Below, one piece after another: positions 41,182-55,416 of a DNA stretch of 64,000 nucleotides. The notes below the pieces were generated by a model. It ran no database searches, had not been told where the DNA came from, and saw only the letters and a list, made by a program, of their open reading frames with translations. The stretch spans positions 7,396,001 through 7,460,000 of the forward strand of contig JASJZC010000006.1 of assembly GCA_037178855.1 (NCBI GenBank), in the 5' to 3' direction. The DNA comes from Oscheius sp. JU75. Taxonomy: Eukaryota; Nematoda; Chromadorea; Rhabditida; Rhabditidae. Numbering within the stretch: the stretch's first letter is position 1; every line of letters begins with the position of its first letter. The position numbers were made by a program, and so were the translations under genes.

Positions 41182-42863
41182 TGTGTTAGTTAATACAAAA
41201 CAGGAAAGAGGCTGCAGTCTGTAGCTATTAAGATTGTGGACTGTAACAAGAACTTTGGCTTTAGCAAAACAGCACGACTGGCGTATATAGCATCTAAGGG
41301 GCTGAACTGACAAGTGGAGGTTGCTTTGTTTGTTTTGTTTGTTTTCATGCCTGCCGATGAAGAAAATACCTTACGAAGGCGACGCAGAATGGTTACTTTG
41401 AAGCTACCCTGTGAGCCATTTTTTTTTGCTTGTTCTTTTTATTGCTTTTAGCATAAAAAAAGTGCTCAACAGCGCTAAAAGGGCTCTGTAGCTTTTTTAA
41501 GCACTTTAACTTCCAGCAATTCACTCGCCAGCATATAACATTGCGGGCTACGAGAAGAATAGAGACTGGTCGAAAAGCAAACAATAAATAGGAATCCGTC
41601 CAAAACCTCACCTTCTTCCACAATCGTTTGTATCTGCGCGGCTTGTTTTCCGTCTCCATTGTGGCCTGAAAGTATCACTACAATCCAGGACACGGAGGCA
41701 GAGAATGGTACATATGTGTACGACAGATAAGCTAGGCTAATTGCCAGCCTAACCCCGGCTATCAGAGACCGGTATGGACTGTGAGGACGAGGGTCAGCCA
41801 TCCCCGATGATCAGTTGAGCGTAGAGCGACCGGTTGGGGGTGAAAATTCAACTGGTAAAGAGAGTGAAAGGAGGAGGAGAGTGGCAAGAACTTGCTTCTC
41901 TTTATAGACCTAGCGAAGGTCACAAATGTATGTATACGTGACTGGTCAGATAAAGTTCAACCTCGTTCAGAACGTCATTTATTGCCTTTTTACTGTCAAC
42001 TCTACTGTTTGCAAGACATGGAATGCTTCATCTCCGACCGTTCGAAAGACTTCAGGATTGTATCGACGGAGACTAGGAAGATGGCCGATCAAATCCAGAC
42101 GAACCTGATTTGTTTTGTTGTTCGCTTACCCATGACACAAAACAAAATATGGCAACTTGTTTTGTCAAGGGACTAAACGGAAAGCTATTGAATCTGAAAC
42201 TCTCGAGAAATGTCTTGCCGTAAAGTGGCAGGTCGTCAATGGGCTTGTCCATATAACCAAACCACATTTTGGTACGTATCTGTCCGCAAAAAAAGTTCGA
42301 CAACGTTGTGAGTTTGTAGTTGGGCTGCGAAGAAGTAACTCGTCAAAAGTTGTCAGGAAGATTGTTGTTCCTCTTTGTTAGACGCTAGAATTCTGAAATC
42401 GTTTATATAACCTTTCTTTTCGTTTGAAAAGTTGCCTTCCTATGAACACTGGTCTTTTCACCTTTCAAGAAGCCACGTCCAAACTGATAGTAGCTGTAAA
42501 GACGACCGTTTCTGCAGAGACAATCGGCCGGGCATTTCTTGTGATCAGTCTCGTTGTCTGAACGAAGGAGAAATAGGCCTCATACAAATATGATTCACAT
42601 AGCTTGTTGCCCCCCGGATGACCCCGGTGAGGCTGTTCCAAAAACTTTGGTTGTCAACGCATAGTCGGGCTATGGTCGGAATCCCTTAGTACCTTGAGAT
42701 ACTGGGTAAAAACCGACGCTGCCAGCGACCGGCCGGGTGGTCAATAGCGGCGGATGAGGAGATAGTAAGGGCGCGGCAGCGTGTTCTCTGAAAGGTAGAG
42801 ACGCAGAGTAGACAGCACTTTTATTCACAAAAAGCACCGGATTTTTCTCGTTTCGCTTTTTTT
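41182..42863. other. Gene-poor stretch
   Basis: No gene I can support. A minus-strand start at 41659 (METENKPRRYKRLWKK) follows a CTTTCAG acceptor and precedes a possible donor, so a very short peptide gene is possible. Plus-strand frames near 41.9-42.4 kb are short and featureless. Confidence 0.4.
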
Positions 42864-43520
42864 TCAGCCCAAATAATCGAAATAGTCGAAGCCACCGAAG
42901 CCGTAGCCTCCTCCATATCCTCCGTAGCCTCCGTAGCCACCTCCGAATCCTCCACAGGATCCACATCCAAAACTGACGCACCTTGGAACACAGAGTGGCA
43001 TACAGCATGCACAACATGTTCCCTAAAGACTGTAGGCATATGGTTGGAACAAGAAGATTCACCACTCCAACGCCTACTGCCACAGGAACTGGCTCAGGAA
43101 AGATGCCTCGGTTCAGTCCGCATCCAACACAGGGTCGTGGCGCCTGATCTCTTTACAGATACCTATACTCTCTTACCACATTATCACAACACAGTCGTCC
43201 TCCGTTACCACACGGATTTGCACACGTGTTGTAGTTGTTGTTAAAGCACCGAGAACCAGTACAGCCTCCTCCACAATTCGATCCTCTGCATCCTCCTCCA
43301 GTTCCACAACCGAATCCTCCTCTACAGCCTCCGCCGCAGCCTCCAGCTCCTAAAACCAAACATTTATATATCAAAGTAACCTCTCACTACCACATTGTCG
43401 TTTGGTTCTAGTAAGAGCGTCTTCTTTTATCGTTAACACGTTCAAGAGAGAGGGAGTGGTTGTTTGTTCCGGGAGGACACTGAGAGAGCATAGGAGTAGA
43501 GACGAAATGAGTCGGAGCAT
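42864..43520 (-). CDS. Secreted Cys/Gly-rich peptide precursor
   Basis: Exons 43520-43391, 43349-43177 and 43022-42864 join in phase to 153 residues. Signal peptide MLRLISSLLLCSLSVL, a short propeptide (EQTTTPSLLNVLTIKEDALT) ending in RTKR, a dibasic processing site, then a mature chain starting QCGAGG. The mature chain has a Cys-Gly-repeat part (GGCGGGCRGGFGCG, SNCGGGCTGSRC, NTCANPCGN, LCCDN), a Cys cluster (GTCCACCMPLCVPRC) and a GGY repeat tail (FGGGYGGYGGYGGGYGFGG) closing in FDYFDYLG. About 22 Cys in roughly 110 residues suggest heavy disulfide cross-linking. The GGY part recalls nematode YGGYG antimicrobial peptides and cuticle glycine-rich proteins; I know no family with this combination. 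Confidence 0.75.
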
Positions 43521-44200
43521 CCGAATGAACTGTATGGCTAGAAATGGACAAATACTTGACGAGATTGCCCGTATTTGAAAGAGTCAGAACTGGAACGGGG
43601 TACAAGTGGCAGTGAAAAATGATCAAATGAGCAAACTGGACGCAGTGGTCAACGATGGAATGTTTTCCGAAGCTCTCTTCCTAATACAACTGGGAATGAA
43701 CCAAGTTGGCTGTCATCATCCTGTGAATTGTCACACTGTCTTTGGTCATTTGTCAACGTCTCGTTATTTCCTGCTTGTCTCTTGTACTATGCTATCAGAC
43801 GTGTACATAAAAAATCAATTGACATGTTGACAGAATACGGCTTGGGGGCTCTGGATAGAGGCTACAGACACACGACCTTCTAAAGAGAGCGGGAGTTCAA
43901 AGAAAGAGGTTCAAAAGAAGTCCGAGAGGGTTCCCCTCACAGAAAAGACCGTATTTGGAGACGAAAAAAGTGTGGATGAGCTCGCGAATTTGCAGCCTTG
44001 AGTGTTTCGACAAAAGCCTATTCCAGCGCGCGTAACCTGACCCTCCGGATTGACCTGTCCAGATCGGTGTTGTGTGTCAATAGTTCAAGTGGCTCCTGAA
44101 CCAGAATACACACAGGTTCACGATTTATAATACTGTACAGAGATTACAAATAAGTTTTAGGATCGTTGGAAAAGATGATGAGACCAAGAAGGAAATAGAG
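43521..44200. other. Intergenic, no gene seen
   Basis: Promoter of the Cys/Gly-rich gene side and 3' flank of the chromodomain gene. A 74-codon frame at 43606-43830 has no features. Confidence 0.45.
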
Positions 44201-45822
44201 TCAACAGAACTTTGCGCGAGCCAGAAGATATTGTACCAGCGTCCAGCCGCACGATTCGAATGCCTCTGGAAAGAATTTCAACTGTAGAAGAAGAACAGAA
44301 CTACCTTCAGCGGTGAGAATACAGCATGTTTTGTCGATGTCACGGACAAAGATCTTCCATTCGCCCTTCTCTGATATCATTATGCCTTCGACAATATCGG
44401 AAATTTATTGGTTATTGAGTAGAAGAGATGCTTACCGATTTCTTTAAGTTCCTGGATTTCACTTAGTGGCTTGTACTTTTTCCAACGATTGTAGTACAGA
44501 ATATCGGAGGTCGTCTTCTCTTTGCTTTTGAAACACGGTCTAGCACTGGGTTTCACGGGCAACTAAAAAAAAAGTCAAATAACAAAACATGACCGAACCT
44601 TAATCTTCATCTTTACAATCTTCGACTTTCCCTCCTCTTCCGGTTCGACGTATTCGATGTTTTCCGGGGGTGGAGTTCCGGACGAAGAACTCTGTCCGTA
44701 ACGAGAAGGTTTTGGAGGAGTTGGAGGGCGAACCATCTCATCCTTCTTGTCTCTTTTGGAACTCGGCTCATCATTTTTTGGTGATTCTTCTCTTCCGCGC
44801 TTACTCTAAACATGGGCGTTTCTTACTTTCGGTGTCGAAACTCAAGATGAACAATAGTAATGCTCACTCTCTTACTTGATTCCGGTGTTTCCGATTCCTT
44901 TTGGTTCTAATTGTTGCTATTACTGCTTATTGTTTACCTACCTTTTTCGAGCTCTTCGGTGGTGCTTCCTCCTTCTTGACCGAATCCCTGCTCACAGTTT
45001 CTTCCTTCTTCTCCTCTTTTTTCTGTAAATAAATTTATTTGCTCCTTTTCTACGATTAAAACCTGTTCTTCATCGGAATCATCAGAATCGCTGTCCAGCC
45101 AGGTCTTCCTGTTCGCCAGAGCTGCCTTCTTGGCCGTGCTCAAAGGAGGAGTCTTGTCCTTTCTAGATGCTCTCTTCGGTGTATCAAACGCCTTCAGAGC
45201 TCCTTTGCTTACCGGCTTCGACTTTGTCTTCTTCCCAGACTCATACTTATCGTCTTCGGATCCGCTCTTCGCAGAGTCTTCCGAATCTGGTTCGGTTTCT
45301 GGGGAGCTCTTCCTCTCGACTTTCAGGTTACTCTTTCGTCCTCGGCTGCGGGAAACACTGCCAGAACTGGCCAGTTTGCTCGGCTTAGGAGTAGCCTTCT
45401 TCTCCTTTGTCTTCTTTGTCTTGGGCTTTTTGGCAGACGCCTAGCAATTTGTAAAAACTGTGTTTAGTTTCGTCTAACTTTTGTCTCCACCCAGTAAGCC
45501 TCGATTCTTTCCTTTGCAGAAGCCAAATTATCGGCTGGTTCCCAGGAATCATCTGCAGGCCCGTAGTTCTCCCAACGCACCTAAAAAGCCCCATTGAAAT
45601 CGTCGGGTCAGCCACTCACCTTAAAGAAAAGTACTCCATCCATATCGATCATGTGCTCCAATATCTTGGCCACCACAAAGACCTCTTCCGAAAGACCTTC
45701 TCCAGGTGGTGGATCATCGCCGTTATCCGATCCTGTCAAATATCTTGTCTCTTCTCTCACTTTCACTTACCAGTCTCCTCATTGTCTTCTTCCGGCTTGT
45801 CTACTCCTTCATCTTGCGGCAT
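44201..45822 (-). CDS. Chromodomain protein (HP1/CBX-like)
   Basis: Starts MPQDEGVDKPEEDNEET, then a chromodomain EEVFVVAKILEHMIDMDGVLFFKVRWENYGPADDSWEPADNL with the aromatic cage residues (Phe in VFVV, Trp in VRW and Trp/Glu in SWEP) expected to bind methyl-lysine histone tails. A long Lys/Ser/Glu-rich linker (for example SRSRGRKSNLKVERKSS, TWLDSDSDDSDEEQ) leads to a C-terminal region (DILYYNRWKKYKPLSEIQE ... MISEKGEWKIFVRDIDKTC, CGWTLVQYLLARAKFC) that may be a diverged chromoshadow domain. Seven or so exons, stop TGA 44201-44203. A nuclear chromatin reader is inferred; which histone mark it reads is unknown. The start is 276 bp from ABCF1 on the other strand. Confidence 0.82.
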
Positions 45823-46097
45823 CCTTAGCTTATTATCATCAGTTTTTGCTAAGCCACCAGAAAAAGATAAAAATAGTTTTATTGATGGAAAAGGAGATGC
45901 CCCGTTCCAGTTACGTTCAAATGGTCGCATTGCCGAACAAAATAGTGCGCAATACGCAATTGCGTATCCTCGGCTGTTCGGCAGCCCAGTATCTTTTGCA
46001 TGGTTTTTTTTCTCTATTCTTTACTATCTTCTGTTCTGTTTTTAGCGGAAAATAATCTCTTTCCTCCCCCATTTTGTAACCAGATAATGTTTGCAGG
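45823..46097. promoter_or_regulatory. Bidirectional promoter, chromodomain gene / ABCF1
   Basis: 275 bp separate the two divergent start codons. T-rich tracts face ABCF1 and a TTTGCAG acceptor precedes its ATG by one base. Confidence 0.5.
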
Positions 46098-48531
<2,434 letters not shown>

Positions 48532-48912
48532 TATCACTTTTAAAATTTACCTTGTTACTTGTTTTGAAGCCGGTTGTTGTTGATGATTGAGGGCATAAAT
48601 TTTTACGTGGATGTTGTTCATTACATTGTTTCGGCAATCCGTTCTTATCATACATCTATCATTGAGCTTATTCACAGAAACAATCTTTCAAACGTTGTCT
48701 TAGCTGCGAATATTTGTTTTACGGCATAATACTTAACGTTTCTTTGCTGTGAAAAGCAAGGCATTTTTATTTGACATTCCTTAATTTGTTCCGACCAGTA
48801 CCTGATTCACTTTTCGGAACAGAATCGGATCACGACACTTATCTGGCGCTGATTACGCGATTCCATGTTTTGAGCTTAGTCTAATAGGCTAACTTTTCAT
48901 ATTTCAGACAAA
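48532..48912. other. Intergenic, no gene seen
   Basis: ABCF1 3' flank and upstream region of the next plus-strand gene, whose ATG follows ATTTCAGACAAA. Spacing of about 380 bp. Confidence 0.5.
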
Positions 48913-49700
48913 ATGGGAGGCAGAGTAAAGAAGAGCATCTTGAACAGGAAAAGATCGAATCTCAAGGCCTCGATCAAGAAGAAGAGAAACATGAAGAAGA
49001 AGATTCTGCCGACTGAAGAGACTCCCGCTCCGGCTCCCAGTCCTGAAGCTCCTGAGGTCATTGAAGACGTCGTCATGGATAGTGAAAAGGTTCGTTTTCT
49101 TGATAGTTTATTTTGTGCCTCAAATGGTAACTAATGCTTGTTTGTTTGTTGTGTCAATGACCAAGGGCGGAGAATTTTTCGCTTGCATTTCTGCCTATGC
49201 TAAGTTATTTTCACCTTTTCGAATTTTGCGACGAAGAGAACTTACCTTAGAGTCATTTCGGCACAAAACTTCGGAAAAGTTGATATTTTCGCCGCGTTCA
49301 AAATCTGTCAAGTAGGATTTAGTAGTTGATGCATTCCAAATAGAGATCATTTGCAACACATTCACATTGCTTCCAGTCTTTATTGAATTATTTGATACCG
49401 GTTACCATTAGAAATGGACTACAAATTATTCAAATTTCAGGCTTCCAAGACCCCACTCGTGAACGAGAACCGAACCAGCCGTGTTGACATGCCGCTAAAA
49501 GTCGACTATCAAAGGCTTGTCTTTCGCACTTTATACCAGCCAAAATGACTCTTTTCAGCCGTAAAACAACAAAGGCAAACAAGCACACAAATGTCGTCCA
49601 CCGTCAGCCCATGTCTAAAAAGAAGTTCAACAAAATGCAGAAGGCAAAACGACATGCGGAGAGAGATCGCGAGACTGCCGCCAATCAAATGGAAGCCTAA
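48913..49700 (+). CDS. Small basic protein, probably nucleolar
   Basis: Exons 48913-49089, 49441-49514 and 49559-49700 give about 130 residues. Very basic ends (MGGRVKKSILNRKRSNLKAS, KKKRNMKKKILP; KKFNKMQKAKRHAERDRE) flank a Pro/Glu-rich centre (PAPAPSPEAPEVIED). Such charge patterning with multiple nuclear/nucleolar signals is typical of small ribosome-biogenesis factors; I do not recognise the family. The first intron is 351 bp. The second intron uses a GC donor. Confidence 0.65.
49515..49558 (+). other. GC-AG intron in the small basic protein gene
   Basis: Frame continuity (VDYQ-SRKTTKANKH) needs CAAAG|gcttgt ... tttcag|CCGTAAA. No GT lies at a workable position, so a GC donor is inferred. 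Confidence 0.6.
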
Positions 49701-50067
49701 CTCCGTATCTCCTTGTTTGTTGATTTTCCACATCCTGTTATCGTTATGACCTGTTATAGACAATAAATTAAAAACTATCCGGTTCAATTTGTTTGCAGAT
49801 GGAACACCGTGCGAGATATTTTACTTTCCTCAAATCGATGCGGTCATTTATACATCTCCTTGACCCTTGAATTCGAAGTAATCTTTCTTCCTCAAGGTAG
49901 GAGGAGAAAAGAGTTTTATACCAAAAAGAAGACTGATGCGTAAAGACAGACACGCCAATTTCTCATTCCTATTCCCACACATTCCACTGGGCCTTTTTAT
50001 CGATTTCCAATCGCTTACACGTCTCTCTCACTCTCCGCTTTATCGCCCAATTCAGTCTGCAGACAAG
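49701..50067. other. Intergenic, no gene seen
   Basis: Contains AATAAA of the small basic gene near 49762 and the promoter of the next gene. A 92-codon minus frame overlaps the 3' end of the upstream gene and is a shadow. Confidence 0.5.
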
Positions 50068-53000
50068 ATGAGCTCCGAAGGGGACTACTACCACGCCGGA
50101 TTTGTGATCACTCCTCGCTACAATGCCGGCCAGACCGCTGCCATTCTTGACATGAATGTCCTCAGTGTGAGTTCAAATGAAAGAACACCAGATAAGAAGT
50201 CTTTAGGAAATGGGCATTCCGAAGATTCGGGCGGTTAACGAAGAGGCCTTCCAATTGCAGAGGGAAATGTTTAATCTGGGGGCAGCATCGAAGAAAAATA
50301 TGGAGTAAGTCGACAGAACAAGTGCATTTTACAAGCATGTTTCAGAAGAAAGTTAGGAGAAGCACTTTGTTTCGGAGATATGATCGACTTTCATGTTCGG
50401 GATACGCGAGCAGATGGAAGCATCGACTCTTTCGACCGGATCAGGGCGTTTTTAGACTCAAGAACGATCGATGGCCATGGACAGGTGGGTAGTCAAACTC
50501 GGTGGGTGTCTAAGTCTCATGCTTCGACAACATTTTGTCCAGGGGAGATGACTAGTCCGTTCTGGTAAAGAAAACATTCCACATACAAATTGTTCAGTGT
50601 TCACGCTCAGCTTTCTAGATCCTTCTGGAAGGCGTAGTAAATCCGAACGACTCTGGTCACTTGTGGACACCCTATTTCAAGAACCTGGAAATTCGTGAGT
50701 TCCTGAAATAAAGAATAAACAAAAAGTTTAGCCCGGGAACTCCAGAACGAAGTAGAGCCGAACATTTTCGTTGAGGTGTGGGTCAACCTCGAGCTGTCGG
50801 AAAACAACAATCTCTTCTACTCGTTCCATTCCTTTCACGGAATCTGTGACAGAAGCAAGCAGATGGATATCAATCTGGCGGTAAGAGAAAAAGAAACAGT
50901 TCTCAAATCAGGTTAGCCTTGGAACATTGGACATAAACGCTACGAAATTGTACAATCGTACGACGAGTACGATGGTTTTCAAGGAGCAACTGTCGAGCAG
51001 GTAGACCATACAGTAATTGTTGTAAACGCATAATTTTAGGATCTCTACCGAGAGGAAGCTTATATGACAGGACCGAGATCTTTTTTTCTAACGAAACATC
51101 CACAATTCAAGTGCACCATGGCCATCAGTAGCAAGGACGTGAGCATGCAAATAGGTAGGAGATTGTGGACAAGACGAATCCATAATAGGTTTATTAGCCC
51201 TCTTCTCCTCATCCATCGGGGAAGTTTTTCGAGAAGTCTAGCAAGCTGTCCTTTACAAAAACTTTCTCTTTCCAATAACTTGTTGTTACTTGTTGGATGT
51301 TAAGCGCTGATAAACTTGATAGGTTTTGACACTTGTGAAGACAACATGGCGAAGATAGACAGACGATTGCGCTTTGGATAGAAAAGACTATAAGTAATGT
51401 GCGTATTCTCTTTTCGGCAATGTCTAAAGCGTTTGCCAGTTACCCTAGCGACAGCATGGATGACACACCTACTATTTTCGATCTATTATGGACTATTTAT
51501 TTCAGGTGGACTGTATCTTCTAGACTGCATGTGGAATGGCTACGAGAGAGGATACCTGGTGCTGAAATCGGCTCTCAAGAAAGACGGCAAGACGCTTCCA
51601 GCAGACGCTGCGAGTCGACAGCTCCGTTGTTCTGTCCATGCTCACGAAGACTTTCTCGGACTCTTCTACCAGAAAGACACTGCCAAAGAACAGTCTCTCT
51701 TTGGAATCGTCGACGATCCGAACGGTGTCTTGGCTTTGCTTCACTTGAGCAAGATCAAGAGCAATGCCATCCCAGTCTCTCTCAGTGATCTTGGTCCGAA
51801 TCGTTGTGGTCAGCTGCGATTTCGGGTAGAGAAAGTGATGGGAGACAAGAAGGAAAAATTGGAAAAGTTTTCACAAGAAGAGGTGAGTACTACTCAAAAT
51901 GAAACATAAAGTATTTTAGATAGTTTTGAAGAATGTGAGCGGAGTGGTCATCGACGAGGATCATGTCTTCTCAGCTCGCCATACTCCACTGCTATTCCTG
52001 TAAGAGAATATTCTCAAAAGCATCAACGGCTCATGTACTTCGATACGTAGCTGCTATGCACGCTATGAATCGACGTCCATGGCTATTTTCGAATGACTCT
52101 TCTTTCGAAAAACCTTGTTCAACCGAAATATCAGCATCGTTCAGGTTCGGCCCATTAGAAATAGCTCCTCCCCCCGGAACTCTAGTCTACGTCGATGGAG
52201 TCTATAGGAGAGAAGATCAAAAGTTTGTCATCACCTCGTGGTCGAAGGATACGGTTGCTGAGAGTCTCAATGTAGTCAGGAGGAGACTGGTCGCTGCCCA
52301 ACCCACCAAAAAGCAGTTTGCTTTCAACGTCAAGGTTAAAACCTGTCCGACCCGTACCCTGAACAAGATGTTCTACTCGGATGTCTTTGGCCTTCTCGAT
52401 GACAATCTCGGTCTCATTGGAATCGACCAAAACAATCGTGCTGCTCAATATGACGTGTGGGTGAAGAGGAGTGAGAAGGATGTCTTCGACTGTCAGCCGC
52501 GGACATTTTTCCATGTCATCGCAGTTGGAGAGAAGGATACGAAGGACAGAGTTGAGGCTCCGATTGAGACTGAGGAAGCAAAAGCTATGAGGATGCAGTT
52601 TGAAGAGACAGTTAGAAAAGTTGCCGTCAGTCAATCGTCTGGCAGTCGATTCTCGGCTCCGAAGACAAAAAGTCAAGCTCCTACGCCCACTCCAGAGGAC
52701 CCGGCTCAACCCAGCAAAGTTTTTTCCTGGGCAGAAAACCCCAAAATTATGAAAGCGAAGGTAAGATAGCCATATGCTGTCTTGAAATAACACTTCAGAC
52801 AATCGTGCAACCAAAAATGGTCGAAGATTGGTCCATCGAAGAGCCAAAGAAACCATTCGAGAGGCTCAATGCTCCGAGTACGTCCTCAGAAAATACAAAC
52901 TGGGATGACGTCTCTCCTAGTTGTTCTTCCACTTCAAGATTCTCTGAGCCTACTGCCAATAAGGTGGTGGCGGCTCCCAGTAGTCGATTTTCAGCACCAG

Positions 53001-53747
53001 GAATAAAAGTAGGATATTCTCAACAGTCTGTGAGTTGCTTATTTGCTTTGCTTTTCGTAAAATCGAAAACTTGTGGTAGAAGCTATTAGAAAAACAGTTG
53101 TTCGTAACCATGTCCCCTCATCCCTTCTTCCAGACCAACTTCTCAACGGTTCCTGTTCAAGATCGCCCATCTTCATCTTCTGTTCAGACATGGGGAAGCA
53201 ACGACGCATGTTCATTTCCATGTCCGATAAATCGATTCTCTGCTCCAGGTTTGAACAATAATGTTCCAAGACCTGGTCCTACTGAACACGATATGAACAG
53301 AGTGAGTCCAACTATATTTTGATTGTTCAAACAGAACGTTCAGAATTTCAACACTATGAACGTGGACCGTTCGCCAGGGCAGCCCGAACTCGGAGGTGGA
53401 CGGTCTTTCAGACCAGGCTCAGAACTCCAAGAGTCGCAGTCTCGGTTGAAGAGAAGAAAATATCAAATGGTGAGTATGCTAGATATTCTTCTCCCTATTG
53501 AACAGTTTAGTATACTGGCGCTGTTCGATTGCCACCAGGGTCTGCAAGTGTCTTCGATGTGACCGAGACACTCGGTCGTCTGAACCAGCACATTCGCCAT
53601 AGTCCAACTTGCAAACAACAATGCTCTAATAATTGTCCGAATCTTCTAGAAATCGTGGCTCTTTCCAATCTTCCCGGTTTTTTCGATGAGACCAGATCCC
53701 TTTTCCCTCAAATTGTTCAAGAAATGTTGAAGAGATTCCCTTCCTGA
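50068..53747 (+). CDS. Large unrecognised protein with repeated RFSAP motifs
   Basis: Thirteen or so exons can be joined in frame over short introns. Folded-looking blocks: MSSEGDYYHAGFVITPRYNA, IRAVNEEAFQLQREMFNLG, LGEALCFGDMIDFHVRDT, EGVVNPNDSGHLWTPYF, FYSFHSFHGICDRSKQM, GLYLLDCMWNGYERGYLVL, HEDFLGLFYQKDTAKEQS, GNSLIGI-like LGLIGIDQNNRAAQYDVWV, FFHVIAVGEKD. The second half is disordered, with RFSAPKTK, RFSEPTAN, RFSAPGIK and RFSAPGLN repeats among Ser/Pro/Asn-rich sequence, and ends in a short helical block (PGFFDETRSLFPQIVQEML). Two similar beta-rich halves plus a low-complexity tail with a repeated short motif are reminiscent of germ-granule or RNA-silencing scaffold proteins, but I cannot name a family. 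Confidence 0.6.
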
Positions 53748-53866
53748 GTCAAAGTTCCTTCCCTGTAATTAAAGATTTACTACACAATTGGTTTCTCGGT
53801 TAAACTTGGTTATACACCATAGTTATTTTTTTTGTGTCAGATTAGCTTGTAACATGTTGCTTTCAG

Positions 53867-54256
53867 ATGGACTTGGAAGATCTCCGATACACGTCGAAAA
53901 GTGTGCCCTCGCAATGTGATAGTAAATGTCCACTGTGGGAGATGTACAGGATTATTACAAGGGCGGTGGGTACCCATTGGTGAGACCAACTTTATCCCTG
54001 ATTCCATGCAATTATTTTACAGATGCTAGAACTGATCACGAACCTCAGAAATGCTGTTCTGTTGAATCCCAGTTTGGCACACGTACTGAAGAACAACATG
54101 AACCTCGCTACTTGCGGGAAGATATTCCGCATCCTCACAGTCCCCAACAGTTCAAAAAACGTGTTTTTTTTTTGTTTCGCTTGGTGTCATTTTCGCTATT
54201 GTTCAAATAAAAATTCTCTGCTCAACGAGATCCGTTTCCTTCAAGTGATAAGATAG
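53867..54256 (+). CDS. Small helical protein, unrecognised
   Basis: The ATG (53867-53869) sits directly on a GCTTTCAG acceptor, 119 bp after the stop of the RFSAP gene, as expected for the second gene of a nematode operon. It reads MDLEDLRYTSKSVPSQC, CPLWEMYRIITRA, then over a 57-bp intron LELITNLRNAVLLNPSLAHV, NNMNLATCGKIFRILTVPNS. Helical and amphipathic. Where it ends is unclear: the frame runs on through a T-rich stretch to TAG at 54254-54256, but that part may be intron. No family recognised. Confidence 0.5.
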
Positions 54257-54527
54257 CACCGTGCCTGCTGCATCTTCCCCCAAAATCGATTAAATGTTCC
54301 GTCGTCTGGACGACAAATTTACACATTTCTCAATAGCTTTTGACAATGTAACTGTCTCTCTTCCCGCTCGCGTTGAATCACAGTTTAGACTATTAGACAA
54401 CGGTCGCTGCTAAATGTTCCTCAGAAGTACTGGGTTCACTTCAAGGTACTTAATTATCTTCATGGATTTGCTTCAATACTATTATTCGTAGGGCGTTCAT
54501 ACCTTCTTTTCCACACTCATTTAGATA

Positions 54528-55397
54528 ATGGGTTCGATCTGTTTCTGTCTAGGAGTTCAACATTCTCAGTATTATACTAAAGTCAATTGTGGCGATGGTT
54601 CCGGTCTCTGGCCGCCAATCGTCAATATGGTAGGTTTTTATTTCATATTTTGTTTTTGTCAACGACAGTCTGTCACTTCCTTACCCTACCTAGTCCTTTC
54701 AGGCTGCCCTGTCAGCCTCTTTCTGCCCAACAAAAAAACCATGTCAAGCAATTGTCGTAATGTACGCTTAAATCTCTTGTCACTTAATCTTTTGACAGAA
54801 ACTGATTTACTAAGCTTGCCTCATGGCTGCGCACAAAAATAGCTGCAACAGATGCCATATAGTCTTAGTCAACTACACCCTTATGTATGGGTTAGTGTAC
54901 ATAAGCAATGGCTGCACAACTCGTAAAGAGTTTTGAAACTTCTTCCAGATCAGTGCTGTTTCTGGTCAATATGCAATGAGAATAGTACTTTACTGGCCGT
55001 CTTTCATCCATCTGTCTCTACTGTTCATCTCAATTCCATTCTTGCTGTTACTCCTCGTAGATTCGGCAGTAGCCGTGCCATGGTACAGACTTTCAATCTT
55101 GCTTTGACGCTCCCTTGTAGGTGGATGAACCAGCCAATCATCACATTCCCACCAGATCCGGCGGACAACGATTCGACGACAACGGTGGCTTCCGTTTTCG
55201 ATAAGATCGTCACACTAAAGCCGAAAGTGACAACGACACCTTTTTACATCCCACAATGGAAAGACACCTTTGCGGAAATAGATCTAGGAATGGCGGTTGT
55301 GGCAGCAATGAATGTGCTCATAATTTTACTCATAATGACCGTCTACGCGAGATGGTGGTTCCCTGTACGGGTTCAACGGAACGAAGACATTGAATAA
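54528..55397 (+). CDS. Transmembrane protein, unrecognised
   Basis: Exons 54528-54629, 54703-54756, 54842-54889, 54948-55083 and 55121-55397 join in phase. Extracellular-looking Cys-bearing N-terminus (MGSICFCLGVQHSQYY, SGLWPPIVN), a Pro/Cys stretch (SFCPTKKPCQAIV), TM1 (IHLSLLFISIPFLLLLLV), a linker rich in Pro, Thr and Asp (PPDPADNDSTTTVAS), TM2 (MAVVAAMNVLIILLIMTVY) and a short basic end (RWWFPVRVQRNEDIE). No family recognised. AATAAA overlaps the stop codon (TAA 55395-55397), and the collagen gene on the other strand stops 19 bp further on. Confidence 0.55.
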
Positions 55398-55416
55398 AGA
55401 CTTTTTACTCGAAAAC

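Noticed and set aside
42670-43083. 137-codon minus frame rich in Arg, Leu and Trp
   Set aside because: It is the shifted reading of the Gly/Tyr-coding exon of the Cys/Gly-rich peptide gene.
45167-45444. Plus frames opposite the chromodomain linker
   Set aside because: Shadows of the Lys/Ser-rich minus-strand exon.
52182-52856. 224-codon minus frame opposite the RFSAP gene
   Set aside because: Antisense shadow of a long coding exon with no recognisable domain.
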